Below are positions 14,477 through 23,286 of a DNA stretch of 48,994 nt, one piece after another (positions within the stretch are counted from its first letter, which is position 1; each line of letters opens with the position of its first letter). This stretch comes from an uncultured Muribaculaceae bacterium. Its GTDB lineage: Bacteria > Bacteroidota > Bacteroidia > Bacteroidales > Muribaculaceae. Location of the stretch: positions 1 to 48,994 of the forward strand of contig CALUMZ010000013.1 of NCBI GenBank assembly GCA_944321865.1, read 5' to 3'. Below the pieces are notes generated by a model. It searched no databases and was not told where the DNA came from. It worked only from the letters and a program-made list of their open reading frames with translations. Both the position numbers and the translations under genes were made by a program.

Positions 14477-17400
14477 ATGAAGAACATTTGTTTTCAAATG
14501 AACCGGAAGATGTGGCTGACGATGCTGCTTGCATTGTGCCTCGCTCTTCCCGCCCTCGCACAGAAGGTTGCCATACAAGGTAAGGTAGTCGATTCTGCGG
14601 GCGAGCCGCTAATCGGTGCCAGCGTGCTTGCACAAGGTACCACGGTGGGTGTTGCCACCGATTTTGACGGCAACTTCACCATTCAAGTTGCCCCCGATGC
14701 CACGCTTGTGGTTTCGTATGTGGGCTATGAACCTCAGACTGTCACCCTCACCGAAGGGCAGACGCGTCTCGTTGTCACCCTGCAAGAGAGCTCGTTGATG
14801 CTCGACGAGGTTGTGGCAATCGGTTACGGTACTGTAAAGAAAGAAGATGCCACGGGTTCGGTGGCCACGGTGAAGCCTACCGAGATTCAGGCCGGGCTTT
14901 CATCGTCGGTGCAAGACCTGCTCGTTGGTCAGACGCCGGGTGTCGTTGTCACCCCGTCGGCAGGCCCGGAAGGGTCGGGAACGATCCGCATCCGCGGTGG
15001 GTCGTCACTCAACGCCAGCAACGACCCTCTTATCGTGCTCGACGGTGTGCCATTGAGCAACCAAGGCACGCAGGGCATGGGCAATGCGCTTGCCATGATT
15101 TCGCCCGACAACATCGAGTCGATGACCATCTTGAAAGATGCCTCGGCAACTGCCATCTACGGTAGCCGCGCATCAAACGGTGTTATCATCATCACCACCA
15201 AAAAGGGTAAAGAAGGCAAGGTGCAAGTTAACTTCACCGCCAATATGACCGTGCAGACCGCCCGCAAGACGTGGGACGTGCTCACCGGCGACGAATACCG
15301 CGACGTGATGACGCGCTACTGGGGCGCCGGCAGTGCTGCTGCAAAAGCACTTGGCTCAGCCAACACCGACTGGCAGGACGAAGTGTTGCGCACCAGCATC
15401 TCGCACGACTACAGCCTGAGCGTGGGCGGCAAGACCGGTTTCTTGCCCTATCGCGTGGCTGTTACCTACACCGGCAACAACGGTATCATCAGGAATACGT
15501 CGATGGACCGTGTTACGGCAGGCTTCAACCTCACTCCCGAATTCTTCGACGGCAAGTTGAAGGTGCAAGCCAACGTGAAGGGTTACTACATCGAGAATGA
15601 ATTTGCCGACACCGGCAGCGCAGTGGGTGGCGCACTTGCCTCAGACCCGACTTCGACTGTGTATACCGATTACCCGATGGCCGACGGCTCGGTGGGTGAA
15701 CTCTTCAACGGTTACACCTCGCAAATGAACGGAGCCAGCTTCAACACCAACGGTGTCAACAACCCGGTGGCCGCGCTTGAACAACGCAGCGACATCGCAA
15801 AGGTTTGGCGCAGCAACGGTAACTTGCAACTTGACTATGCATTGCACTTCCTGCCCGAATTGCGCTTCAACCTCAACCTCGGTTACGACATCAGCAAGAC
15901 CGACGAACACACCATTACCGAAGGGAATGCCCCGGCAATGTGGGACAGCAACTACTCGGACGGAGCCGGCTCCGACTACTACGTTTTTCAATACCGCGCC
16001 AACACGCTGCTCGACTTCTATGCCAACTACAAGAAGTACTTCGACGTAATCAAGTCGGACATCGACGTTACGGCCGGTTACTCTTGGCAATATTTCTACA
16101 GCAAGGGGCATAACAACGGTACATTGTTTACAACTCCGGGCTACATCATCAGTCAGCAGGGTGATGGCAGTTACCTGCTCACACATAAGACCGGTGCTGA
16201 CAACCGCGTCGGACAAACCTATCGCAACCCGGCAGAATCTTACTGGAAGAATCACTACCAGCTGGTTTCGTTCTTCGGCCGCTTGAACTACACGCTCATG
16301 AATCGTTACTTGTTGACGTTTACAATGCGTGGCGACGGTACATCGCGTTTCTCCGAAGAAAATCGTTGGGGCGTGTTCCCGTCGGTGGCTCTCGGTTGGA
16401 AAATCTCTGACGAGGCTTGGATGGAAGGCACCAAAGACTGGTTGAACGAACTGAAGTTGCGCCTCGGCTGGGGTGTCACCGGTCAACAAGACCTTAACGA
16501 CAACTATTTCCCCTACATGGCCATCTACAAACAATCAACAATTGGTTCATATTATCCGTCATTGTCGGGTGAACGTAATCCAGATGGTAGCTATGTATAT
16601 CTCCCCACTCTTTACCCGCAAGGTTATGACGATGGCTTGAAGTGGGAGGAGACCACCACATGGAATGCCGGTCTTGACTTCGGTTTCCTTAACAACCGCA
16701 TCACTGCATCGCTCGACTGGTATTACCGCGAAACGAATGACTTGCTCAGCTTTGTCACAATCCCGCAAGGTGCTTATACTACAAACATGCTCTATCAGAA
16801 CATTGGTACGCTCGAAAACATGGGTGTTGAATTTGGCATCACGGCACGTCCCATCGTCACCAAGGATTTCACTTGGACGCTTACCTACAACGTGGCTTGG
16901 AACCGCAACGAGATTACCAAACTTAACAACGATGGCTCTTATGTGACAACCGGTGCCGACATAGCAGGCGGTACGGGCAACAAGGTGCAAGTGCATGCAG
17001 TGGGCCATCCCGCCAACTCGTTCTTCCTCTACGAGCAGGTGTATGACGAGGCAGGCAACCCCATCGAAGGTGTATTCGTAGACCAAGACGGTGATGGCGA
17101 CATCGACGACGATGACAAGATTATCAACCACAGTCCCGACCCGAAGGTGACAATGACATTCGGCTCTACGTTCAACTACAAGAACTGGGACTTCGGTTTC
17201 AACCTGCGTGCCAGCATAGGCAATTATGTGTATGCCAACGTTCACGCCGAGCGTTCGGTGCTTAATCGTACTTTCCAAAACAGTGCTTTGAGCAACCTCA
17301 TCGACAGCGACTTCTATTTCGACGGCTCGAAAACTTCGCTGAACCTGTATATGAGTGACTACTGGTTGCGCAACGCCAGCTTCTTGCGCTGCGAAAACAT

Positions 17401-17587
17401 CACCATCGGTTACACTTGGCCGTCGTTGCTCAAGGACCAACTTCGTCTGCGCCTCTATGGTGCCGTGCAGAACCCGTTCGTCATTACCAAGTATGACGGC
17501 CTCGACCCCGAAGTGTATGGCGGTATCGACAACAACGTTTATCCGCGTCCCGTTACTTTCAACATTGGCGTGGTTGCCACTTTCTAA
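14477..17587 (+). CDS. susC: SusC/RagA-type TonB-dependent outer-membrane transporter
   Basis: A 1036-residue outer-membrane barrel that imports oligosaccharides together with a SusD lid lipoprotein, powered by TonB. Residues about 8-29 are a signal peptide (MWLTMLLALCLALPALAQ). A carboxypeptidase-regulatory-like domain follows (about 33-112; GKVVDSAGEPLIGASV, YVGYEPQTV). Then come the SusC-specific LDEVVAIGYGTVKKEDATGSV segment, the plug (about 125-235; RIRGGSSLNASNDPLIVLDG, YGSRASNGVIIITTKKG), and the C-terminal barrel ending in an aromatic strand (FNIGVVATF). An inner start at residue 8 is possible. It heads the susC-susD-susE operon. Substrate cannot be read from SusC; the family covers many glycans and some peptides. 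Regulation is likely by the invertible promoter. Confidence 0.95.
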   Translation: MKNICFQMNRKMWLTMLLALCLALPALAQKVAIQGKVVDSAGEPLIGASVLAQGTTVGVATDFDGNFTIQVAPDATLVVSYVGYEPQTVTLTEGQTRLVVTLQESSLMLDEVVAIGYGTVKKEDATGSVATVKPTEIQAGLSSSVQDLLVGQTPGVVVTPSAGPEGSGTIRIRGGSSLNASNDPLIVLDGVPLSNQGTQGMGNALAMISPDNIESMTILKDASATAIYGSRASNGVIIITTKKGKEGKVQVNFTANMTVQTARKTWDVLTGDEYRDVMTRYWGAGSAAAKALGSANTDWQDEVLRTSISHDYSLSVGGKTGFLPYRVAVTYTGNNGIIRNTSMDRVTAGFNLTPEFFDGKLKVQANVKGYYIENEFADTGSAVGGALASDPTSTVYTDYPMADGSVGELFNGYTSQMNGASFNTNGVNNPVAALEQRSDIAKVWRSNGNLQLDYALHFLPELRFNLNLGYDISKTDEHTITEGNAPAMWDSNYSDGAGSDYYVFQYRANTLLDFYANYKKYFDVIKSDIDVTAGYSWQYFYSKGHNNGTLFTTPGYIISQQGDGSYLLTHKTGADNRVGQTYRNPAESYWKNHYQLVSFFGRLNYTLMNRYLLTFTMRGDGTSRFSEENRWGVFPSVALGWKISDEAWMEGTKDWLNELKLRLGWGVTGQQDLNDNYFPYMAIYKQSTIGSYYPSLSGERNPDGSYVYLPTLYPQGYDDGLKWEETTTWNAGLDFGFLNNRITASLDWYYRETNDLLSFVTIPQGAYTTNMLYQNIGTLENMGVEFGITARPIVTKDFTWTLTYNVAWNRNEITKLNNDGSYVTTGADIAGGTGNKVQVHAVGHPANSFFLYEQVYDEAGNPIEGVFVDQDGDGDIDDDDKIINHSPDPKVTMTFGSTFNYKNWDFGFNLRASIGNYVYANVHAERSVLNRTFQNSALSNLIDSDFYFDGSKTSLNLYMSDYWLRNASFLRCENITIGYTWPSLLKDQLRLRLYGAVQNPFVITKYDGLDPEVYGGIDNNVYPRPVTFNIGVVATF

Positions 17588-17627
17588 TTGCCGGTTAGGC
17601 GTTTAACTAAAACCATAAATGACTTTT

Positions 17628-19352
17628 ATGAAAACTGTAAATAAAATATTCTCAATACTTGGCGTTTCGATTGCGTTGGGCATGTCGTCGTGCGTTGGCG
17701 ACCTCGACTTGGAGCCAATCGACCCAAACCAGATAACCCCCAACAGAGTCACCCTCGAACAAATACCGCAAATAATGGCGAAATGCTATTCTTCGTTGGC
17801 ATACTCGGGGCAGACCGGACCTGACGGTGACAGTGATATATCGGGTCTTGATGGCGGTACAAGCCAATATACCCGAGCCTTGTTTATGTTGCAAGAGTTT
17901 ACTACCGATGAGAGCAAGTGGATTTGGCCTGATGCCGGTGTAATAGATCTCGTGACCAACACATGGGGCAACGGCAACGTGAACATATTCGGTACTTACA
18001 GCCGCCTTTACACGCACATTGGTGTGTGCAACGATTTCTTGCGACTTGTAACACCGGAAAACTTAAGCAGCCTTGGACTTATCCCGTCGGAAGAGCAACA
18101 GGCCGAAATAGAGCAGTACAAGCTCGAAACTCGTGCATTGCGTGCCTTGAGTTATTACTGGGCACTTGACCTCTTTGGTAACGCCGGCTTTGTTGACGAG
18201 ACCACTGCCAATGGCGTTCCTGCCAATCAACTCACTCGTGCCAATTTGTATGAATGGCTGGTAGGCGAACTCGAGGAATTGGTAACTGCATTTCCCGATG
18301 GCACGCCCGTTTATGGCCGTGTGGGTAAGGACGGTGTGGAGGCTTTGCTCGCCCGTGTTTACCTCAATGCCGAGGTTTACACTGGCACTCCTGCATACGA
18401 CAAGTGCCAGCAACACTGCGAGAACATCATTGCACGTCACCAAGGCGAGGGCTTTGAAGGCAAGGGACTTGTGCCGGCCTACATGTACCTTTTCTGTGCC
18501 GACAACGACGAGTATATGCCCGGTGGTGGCGGCGTGAACGAGATTCTATGGGGTATTCCACAAGACGGTGTGAACATGCAAGCCTATGGTGGTACCATGT
18601 TCCTGTGCGCCGCCGGTGTTTCTAACTTGACTATGAAGGATAATGGTGCCGATATGCAGGCAAAGAATTATGGTATGTCGGAACAGTGGGGCTGCATGCA
18701 TGCTACCAAGCAATTCTCCGAGAAATTCGACTCTAACGACTTGCGCTGGGCAATGTGGTGCAAGGCAGCACAAGGCTTCAACATCGAGAACACCAATTTT
18801 TCGGCGTTTACCGACGGCTATGGCGTGGTTAAGTTCACCAACTTGCTAAAGGGTAACATCTCCGACCCGAGCCAGTGGAACATCGCCGACAACACCCAAA
18901 ACTGGAGTACCGCAAACGGTGGAATTTACGACCCTGCCGGAGGGGCAGCACGTGAGATGAAATACCCCGATACCGACCTGCCGCTCATTCGCCTTGCCGA
19001 TGTTTACCTTATGTATACTGAATCATACATAATGGGTGGTGTGGGTGATGCAACCAAGGCACTTGACTATGTGAACGTGGTTCGCCGCCGTGCCGGCCTT
19101 GGCAACTGGACTTCTGCTGACCTCACGCCCGACAACATCCTCGACGAGCGTTGCCGTGAGCTGTATTGGGAGCTTACGCGCCGCAGCGACCTTGTGCGTC
19201 ACGGCAAGTTCTCCGGCTCGGACTACAACTGGTCGTGGAAGAACAACGAAGTAAACGGGGCCGGTTTCCCAGAATACATGGATTTGTTCCCCATTCCACA
19301 AAATGTGATTCTTACAGCCGAAAGTGATTTCAAGCAAAATCCCGGATATTAA
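17628..19352 (+). CDS. susD: SusD/RagB-type glycan-binding lipoprotein
   Basis: A 574-residue surface lipoprotein that binds glycan and closes over the SusC barrel. The signal peptide ends in the lipobox GMSSC (Cys about residue 22), followed by the acidic VGDLDLEPIDPNQIT typical of SusD proteins. The body is the TPR-rich SusD fold: ALRALSYYWALDLFGNAGFVDE, GKDGVEALLARVYLNAEVY, and the conserved C-terminal RLADVYLMYTESYI..LDYVNVVRRRAGL..ILDERCRELYWELTRRSDLVRHGKF. The frame is also open from an ATG 9 nt upstream; I prefer MKTVNKIF as the start. It lies 40 nt after susC in the same operon. Confidence 0.93.
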   Translation: MKTVNKIFSILGVSIALGMSSCVGDLDLEPIDPNQITPNRVTLEQIPQIMAKCYSSLAYSGQTGPDGDSDISGLDGGTSQYTRALFMLQEFTTDESKWIWPDAGVIDLVTNTWGNGNVNIFGTYSRLYTHIGVCNDFLRLVTPENLSSLGLIPSEEQQAEIEQYKLETRALRALSYYWALDLFGNAGFVDETTANGVPANQLTRANLYEWLVGELEELVTAFPDGTPVYGRVGKDGVEALLARVYLNAEVYTGTPAYDKCQQHCENIIARHQGEGFEGKGLVPAYMYLFCADNDEYMPGGGGVNEILWGIPQDGVNMQAYGGTMFLCAAGVSNLTMKDNGADMQAKNYGMSEQWGCMHATKQFSEKFDSNDLRWAMWCKAAQGFNIENTNFSAFTDGYGVVKFTNLLKGNISDPSQWNIADNTQNWSTANGGIYDPAGGAAREMKYPDTDLPLIRLADVYLMYTESYIMGGVGDATKALDYVNVVRRRAGLGNWTSADLTPDNILDERCRELYWELTRRSDLVRHGKFSGSDYNWSWKNNEVNGAGFPEYMDLFPIPQNVILTAESDFKQNPGY

Positions 19353-19367
19353 TAACACTTGAACTAT

Positions 19368-20585
19368 ATGAAAACAAAAATCTTAAATATATTATTATTG
19401 CTCGCTGCCGGGTTGGGATTTGCCTCTTGCAATGACGACACTGAACCGGTGCTTGAGCTGCTGTCGAATGTGGAAATATCCAGTATCAATGCCCCGGGTG
19501 CAGTGACACTCGTCGAGAGCGACAATGCAAATGTGGTATTTTCATTGGAATGGACCGAACCTAAATTTAGTGTACAGGTGCCCAAGACGTACCGCATCGA
19601 GGTTTCGGACAGTGAAGATTTTGCCAGATCGTCGTCGGTGGCTACGACTTCGTCCACGCGGTATGACGTTACGGTAGCCGAATTGAACAAGGCTGTCCGT
19701 GCATTCTATGAAACGATTATCGACTGTACGCCGAAGGACATATTTGTGCGTGTGCGTTGCGAATTGAACAGCGATGCGAGCTTTGGTTATGCATCGGCGG
19801 CATCTGCTCCTATAAATGTGACACCATACGAAGGTGAATACCCGCGCCTGTATGTGATTGGTTCCATACAGGGATGGAACATCAACTCGTCGAATTATTA
19901 CTTGGTATCATACGAAAACAATGGTATCTTCACCGGTGAACTTGGCATTCCTGCAGGTGGGCAATTCCGTTTCTACACCGAGCTTGGCGATTGGGAAACC
20001 AATAGTTATGGTTCGCAGGCCGCCGATGCCGGTATCGAAATCACCTTGCCGGGTGGCATATACGATGGCGCATTGGTGGTTGGAAAAGGCAGTTGGATAT
20101 TCCCGGCTGATGCCGAGGGTACGTATAACTGCACCGTCGACATGAACGCCATGTCGGTGAAGTTTGAGTATGTTGGCGAATACCGCGACACCGCCCAAGG
20201 CGATGACGATGAAGAAACCGAAACGCCGACGGGTCTGTTTGTCGTGGGCAACATCAATGGTTGGAGTCTTGCACCTACTGCCACTGAAGGCACGCTCACC
20301 GAGACTGCCGAAGGTTCAGACGTATGGTCAGGCACTTTCTCCTTGCCAGATAGCGGCGACGGATACTCCTACTTCCGCTTCTACACCGAGCTTAATGGCG
20401 GTGATTTAAACACTGGCAGTATCGGTACGGTATCGGGTGAAAACGAAACACTTGAATTGACCGATGGTATAGCCGAGGCAACGTTGTTAGCCGACAGTCA
20501 AGGTTGCTTTGTGGTTTCGCCGGGATCATATCAGATTACAGTTGACATCGCAAATAACACCATGTTAATAGAAGCAGCCGAATAA
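19368..20585 (+). CDS. SusE/SusF-like glycan-binding lipoprotein
   Basis: A 405-residue outer-membrane lipoprotein. The signal peptide ends at the lipobox GFASC, followed by NDDTEP. Residues about 25-140 are a SusE N-terminal Ig-like domain (VVFSLEWTEPKFSVQVPKTY). Two related SusE/F-type binding domains follow: about 150-260, opening LYVIGSIQGWNI, and about 285-405, opening LFVVGNINGWSL. Each has a FRFYTELGD/FRFYTELNG strand and ends with a SV.FEYV/TMLIEAA strand. In Sus proteins such domains hold starch-like glycans at the cell surface. The ATG at 19368 is used; the longer frame starts at TTG. Third and last gene of the operon; no glycoside hydrolase or regulator follows, so substrate stays open. 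Confidence 0.88.
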   Translation: MKTKILNILLLLAAGLGFASCNDDTEPVLELLSNVEISSINAPGAVTLVESDNANVVFSLEWTEPKFSVQVPKTYRIEVSDSEDFARSSSVATTSSTRYDVTVAELNKAVRAFYETIIDCTPKDIFVRVRCELNSDASFGYASAASAPINVTPYEGEYPRLYVIGSIQGWNINSSNYYLVSYENNGIFTGELGIPAGGQFRFYTELGDWETNSYGSQAADAGIEITLPGGIYDGALVVGKGSWIFPADAEGTYNCTVDMNAMSVKFEYVGEYRDTAQGDDDEETETPTGLFVVGNINGWSLAPTATEGTLTETAEGSDVWSGTFSLPDSGDGYSYFRFYTELNGGDLNTGSIGTVSGENETLELTDGIAEATLLADSQGCFVVSPGSYQITVDIANNTMLIEAAE

Positions 20586-20609
20586 AAAAATAGGCTATGG
20601 ATACATTCC

Positions 20610-20645
20610 GGGGCTGTGCCATTTGCGGCACAGCCCCGCTTGTTT
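20610..20645 (+). terminator. susCDE terminator
   Basis: GGGGCTGTGCC (20610-20620) pairs perfectly with GGCACAGCCCC (20627-20637) across ATTTGC, followed by GCTTGTTT. It begins 25 nt after the operon's last stop. Confidence 0.8.
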
Positions 20646-20654
20646 ATCCCCCCG

Positions 20655-20976
20655 CCGTGTAGGGTGTATATCAAAATGCTTTTATATCCCCGGTAGAGAC
20701 GCGGCAAAGACACATAAGGCACTTAATATAAGTGGTTTATCCAATTCGGTTGCAGAGGGTGTATCAAAATTGTGAAAAATATTAAAAAGGGCAGCTACGC
20801 AGCCCTTCTCTCTGTTTTGATGCACCCTCTACTGCCACATTGGAATGATAATTTTGATGTACCATCCATAATATGTCTTTAAAAAACCAATATGTCTTTA
20901 TGTCTAAAAAAGTATTGAAGCCGCCACAATATGTCTTTAAAAAACGTGTGTTTTTTTGTCTTTCTGTCTAAAAAAG
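20655..20976. repeat. Mosaic of degenerate family A ends, family B core and AGACATAAAG pieces
   Basis: From 20655 there is a degraded family A end (GGGTGTATATCAAAATGC, then GTAGAGACGCGGC). At 20755-20827 GAGGGTGTATCAAAAT and TTTTGATGCACCCTC enclose the family B core GGGCAGCTACGCAGCCC (20790-20806). From 20874 there are several ATATGTCTTT/GTCTAAAAAAGTAT fragments. No gene is seen. Confidence 0.65.
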
Positions 20977-20980
20977 TATG

Positions 20981-21153
20981 GAGGGTGTATCAAAATTATC
21001 ATTTCAATGTGGCAGTAGAGACGCAAAATTTTGCGTCTCTATAATCTGGTTAGATAAATTATTGATATTTAATGTTTTATACACTATTGCAGACATCGAG
21101 ACGCGGCACACCACGTCTCTACTCATGGCAAAATCGCATTTTGATACACCCTC
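20981..21153 (-). repeat. Family A repeat, complete copy
   Basis: A 173-bp unit, same orientation as 13489-13660, with perfect 16-bp inverted ends (GAGGGTGTATCAAAAT at 20981, its complement at 21138-21153), the GTAGAGACGCAAAA palindrome (one base off at its right end) and the GAGACGCGGCAC palindrome. It stops 15 nt before the stop of the ABC permease gene. Confidence 0.85.
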
Positions 21154-21168
21154 TACACTAAACACCCG

Positions 21169-22380
21169 TCAGCCGCGCCACATCGACAGGGTTTTGCGGC
21201 GGATGGCATATACCGACCCGGCAGTGATGGCTCCCATGATGACTATTGCCGCCACTATGGGGACGATTACACTGCCCCCCGTAATGCCGAGCGACGACAA
21301 TGCAGGCAAGTAAAGGCTGCGGCACACGAGCATGACAATGCACGCAAGCACAAGCACGGCGGAGTTGACGCTCAGCACCATCTTCACGTAGGGTGCCGAC
21401 ACCTGCGCCGGAGTGTAACCGAGCATCAGCAAGTCTTGCAGCTTGCGCGAATTCTTCTGCATGAGCAAGTTGATGCTCAGTATCAACACGAAGAATGCAA
21501 GCAGACTTATTATGCCCCCGATGGTGACAATGATTCCCGTCATCAGGTTGAGCATGTAGCTCGCCTTGCCGCTGTCGGCCTTGTCGCCCGCAATTTCATA
21601 TCCGTGGGCGGTGGTGTATTCGGTTATTGCCTTGTCGCCCGGGCTGCTCACTTCCACTATAAGCCGTGACGGCAGCCGTTCCTCGCCCGAGCCGAATTGC
21701 CCGTTGCTCCATTGCATGAAAGAGTCGGGCACTATGATGGTGTTCAGGCGGTTGGAGAAACCCGCTATGCGCCCCTCCACCGTGCGGCTGCGCCCGTTGC
21801 CCGACAGCATCAGCTGCACCGGCACCATTCCCACCATGTTTTCGCTTATCTTGGGCATGTTGCGCGTGGCGGCAAACCCGAAGTTATATAGCGCAAGATA
21901 GTCGCGCGACACGATTATCGGCACTCGCCCCTCGTCGGGGTCAAAACCCCAGTCGTCGGGCAGCTCGTCGATAAACTCGTCGGGCACCGACTCGTAGAAC
22001 AGGTAGGTGCGCAGCGAGCGGTTGCCAAACGTGAGCGACCCGTAGATGCGGTATTGCGGCGTGCTGAACCGTCCCACCTTGCGCACCCACGGCTGCCCGG
22101 CAAGCTCGTCAATCTCATTTTGTGAAAATTCGGTGCTTGCCCCCACTATCGAGCCGAGGCTCGACACCGTTTTAGTGAGCACTATGTAGTCTTGCTTCAT
22201 AAAGCTGTCGTCGCTTGAAAACAACGGACGTATATCGCTGTAGAATTGCAACGCGAGCAGCACTATCACAAGCCCTATGAGGCTTGCTACCGAGAATCCC
22301 GTCATCTGTCCTGCGCTTACATGCTTGCGCAGCAGTTTCCATAGCAGCCGGTTGCTTGCAGTAGTATTGTTGTCGTTCAT
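21169..22380 (-). CDS. FtsX/MacB-type ABC transporter permease
   Basis: A 403-residue inner-membrane protein with the FtsX/MacB layout. One membrane helix lies near the N-terminus (about 28-48, GFSVASLIGLVIVLLALQF). A large periplasmic domain spans about 50-275. Three helices sit at the C-terminus (about 283-307, 330-355, 368-392), with the basic tail IRRKTLSMWRG. Such permeases usually do mechanical work in the periplasm (export of lipoproteins or peptides, or control of wall enzymes) rather than import. Its start overlaps the stop of the ATPase gene by 4 nt (ATGA), so the two form one transporter. No periplasmic adaptor or outer-membrane gene is next to it. Substrate unknown. Confidence 0.8.
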   Translation of the reverse strand: MNDNNTTASNRLLWKLLRKHVSAGQMTGFSVASLIGLVIVLLALQFYSDIRPLFSSDDSFMKQDYIVLTKTVSSLGSIVGASTEFSQNEIDELAGQPWVRKVGRFSTPQYRIYGSLTFGNRSLRTYLFYESVPDEFIDELPDDWGFDPDEGRVPIIVSRDYLALYNFGFAATRNMPKISENMVGMVPVQLMLSGNGRSRTVEGRIAGFSNRLNTIIVPDSFMQWSNGQFGSGEERLPSRLIVEVSSPGDKAITEYTTAHGYEIAGDKADSGKASYMLNLMTGIIVTIGGIISLLAFFVLILSINLLMQKNSRKLQDLLMLGYTPAQVSAPYVKMVLSVNSAVLVLACIVMLVCRSLYLPALSSLGITGGSVIVPIVAAIVIMGAITAGSVYAIRRKTLSMWRG

Positions 22381-23027
22381 AATTTGTATTCCTTGTCAAC
22401 AGTTATCATTACGTTGTTTCCCACCGAAGTGGCTATGATTCCCGCCCCTTGCCGCTTGGCTTCTTCGGTCACAAGTGCGGCAGCAAGGCGGTTGTTGGTC
22501 TCGTCGAGGTGGCTCACCGGCTCGTCGAGCAATATGAAGTCGAACGGTTGGCACAGTGCACGGATTATCGCCACGCGCTGTTGCTGGCCTATCGACAATT
22601 GTGCCACAGGCTGGTCCGACTTGTCGGCGATGCCGAGCCGGTCGAACATTTGTTTTATGTTGCCGGTGCTGTGGAACCGTGTCAATCGGTTTTTCAGTTC
22701 CACGTTTTCCATTGCCGTCAATTCGGGAAACAGGCGCATCTCTTGAGGCAAGTAGGCAATGTGGCGGCTTCGCAGCTCGCACCATTGCATGATGTTCAAT
22801 GTGGCAATGTCGGTGTTGCTAAATGTGATGCGTCCGCTGTAATCGTTGCGGAAACCATACAGGTAGCTGCACAGCGACGATTTGCCTGTGCCGCTCTCGG
22901 CCGACACAAGGTAGCTGCGTCCGCGTTCCATCGTCACCTCTCGGTTCCATATCTCACTTTTCATGTCGTTGCGACCGGAAAACACCCGTGGCAACACGCC
23001 ATGCATCTCTATCTTGTCTATCTCCAT
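22377..23027 (-). CDS. ABC transporter ATP-binding protein
   Basis: A 216-residue nucleotide-binding subunit. The Walker A motif is SAESGTGKSSLC (about 38-49), the Q-loop YLPQEMRLFPE (about 95), the signature LSIGQQQRVAI (about 143-153) and Walker B FDFILLDEPVSHLDE (about 162-176). The H-loop is weak: where His is usual the protein reads GIIATSVGNN, so the switch His seems to be replaced. The family is that of MacB/LolD/FtsE ATPases. It forms a two-gene operon with the FtsX-type permease. The missing H-loop His is by eye and should be checked by alignment. Confidence 0.85.
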   Translation of the reverse strand: MEIDKIEMHGVLPRVFSGRNDMKSEIWNREVTMERGRSYLVSAESGTGKSSLCSYLYGFRNDYSGRITFSNTDIATLNIMQWCELRSRHIAYLPQEMRLFPELTAMENVELKNRLTRFHSTGNIKQMFDRLGIADKSDQPVAQLSIGQQQRVAIIRALCQPFDFILLDEPVSHLDETNNRLAAALVTEEAKRQGAGIIATSVGNNVMITVDKEYKL

Positions 23028-23165
23028 AAACCGGTGTATTGTGAAGAAATGAATAATATTATATCACATTTTGTATATTGCAAGTGGTCGAAATTCAAGT
23101 TTGATGACAATATTGCATCAACAATACATAACATATTAAATATTAAATAGCTTTCCAACCCGGTT

Positions 23166-23232
23166 GTAGAGACGCGATTAATCGCGTCTCTACTGCCACA
23201 TTGGAATGATAATATTGATACACCATCTACCT
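23166..23232 (+). repeat. Family A repeat, right-end fragment
   Basis: It holds a 28-bp perfect palindrome with a changed centre (GTAGAGACGCGATT and complement, 23166-23193), then the family A right arm ACTGCCACATTGGAATGATA and a diverged end ATTGATACACCATC. Changed centre with intact symmetry indicates selection on the palindrome or replacement as a unit. The flank 23028-23165 shows no gene. Confidence 0.75.
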
Positions 23233-23286
23233 ACAATATAAACGTTGAAATTTAGCTCTTTGTGCACGTTGTCCGGGCGGGTGCGC

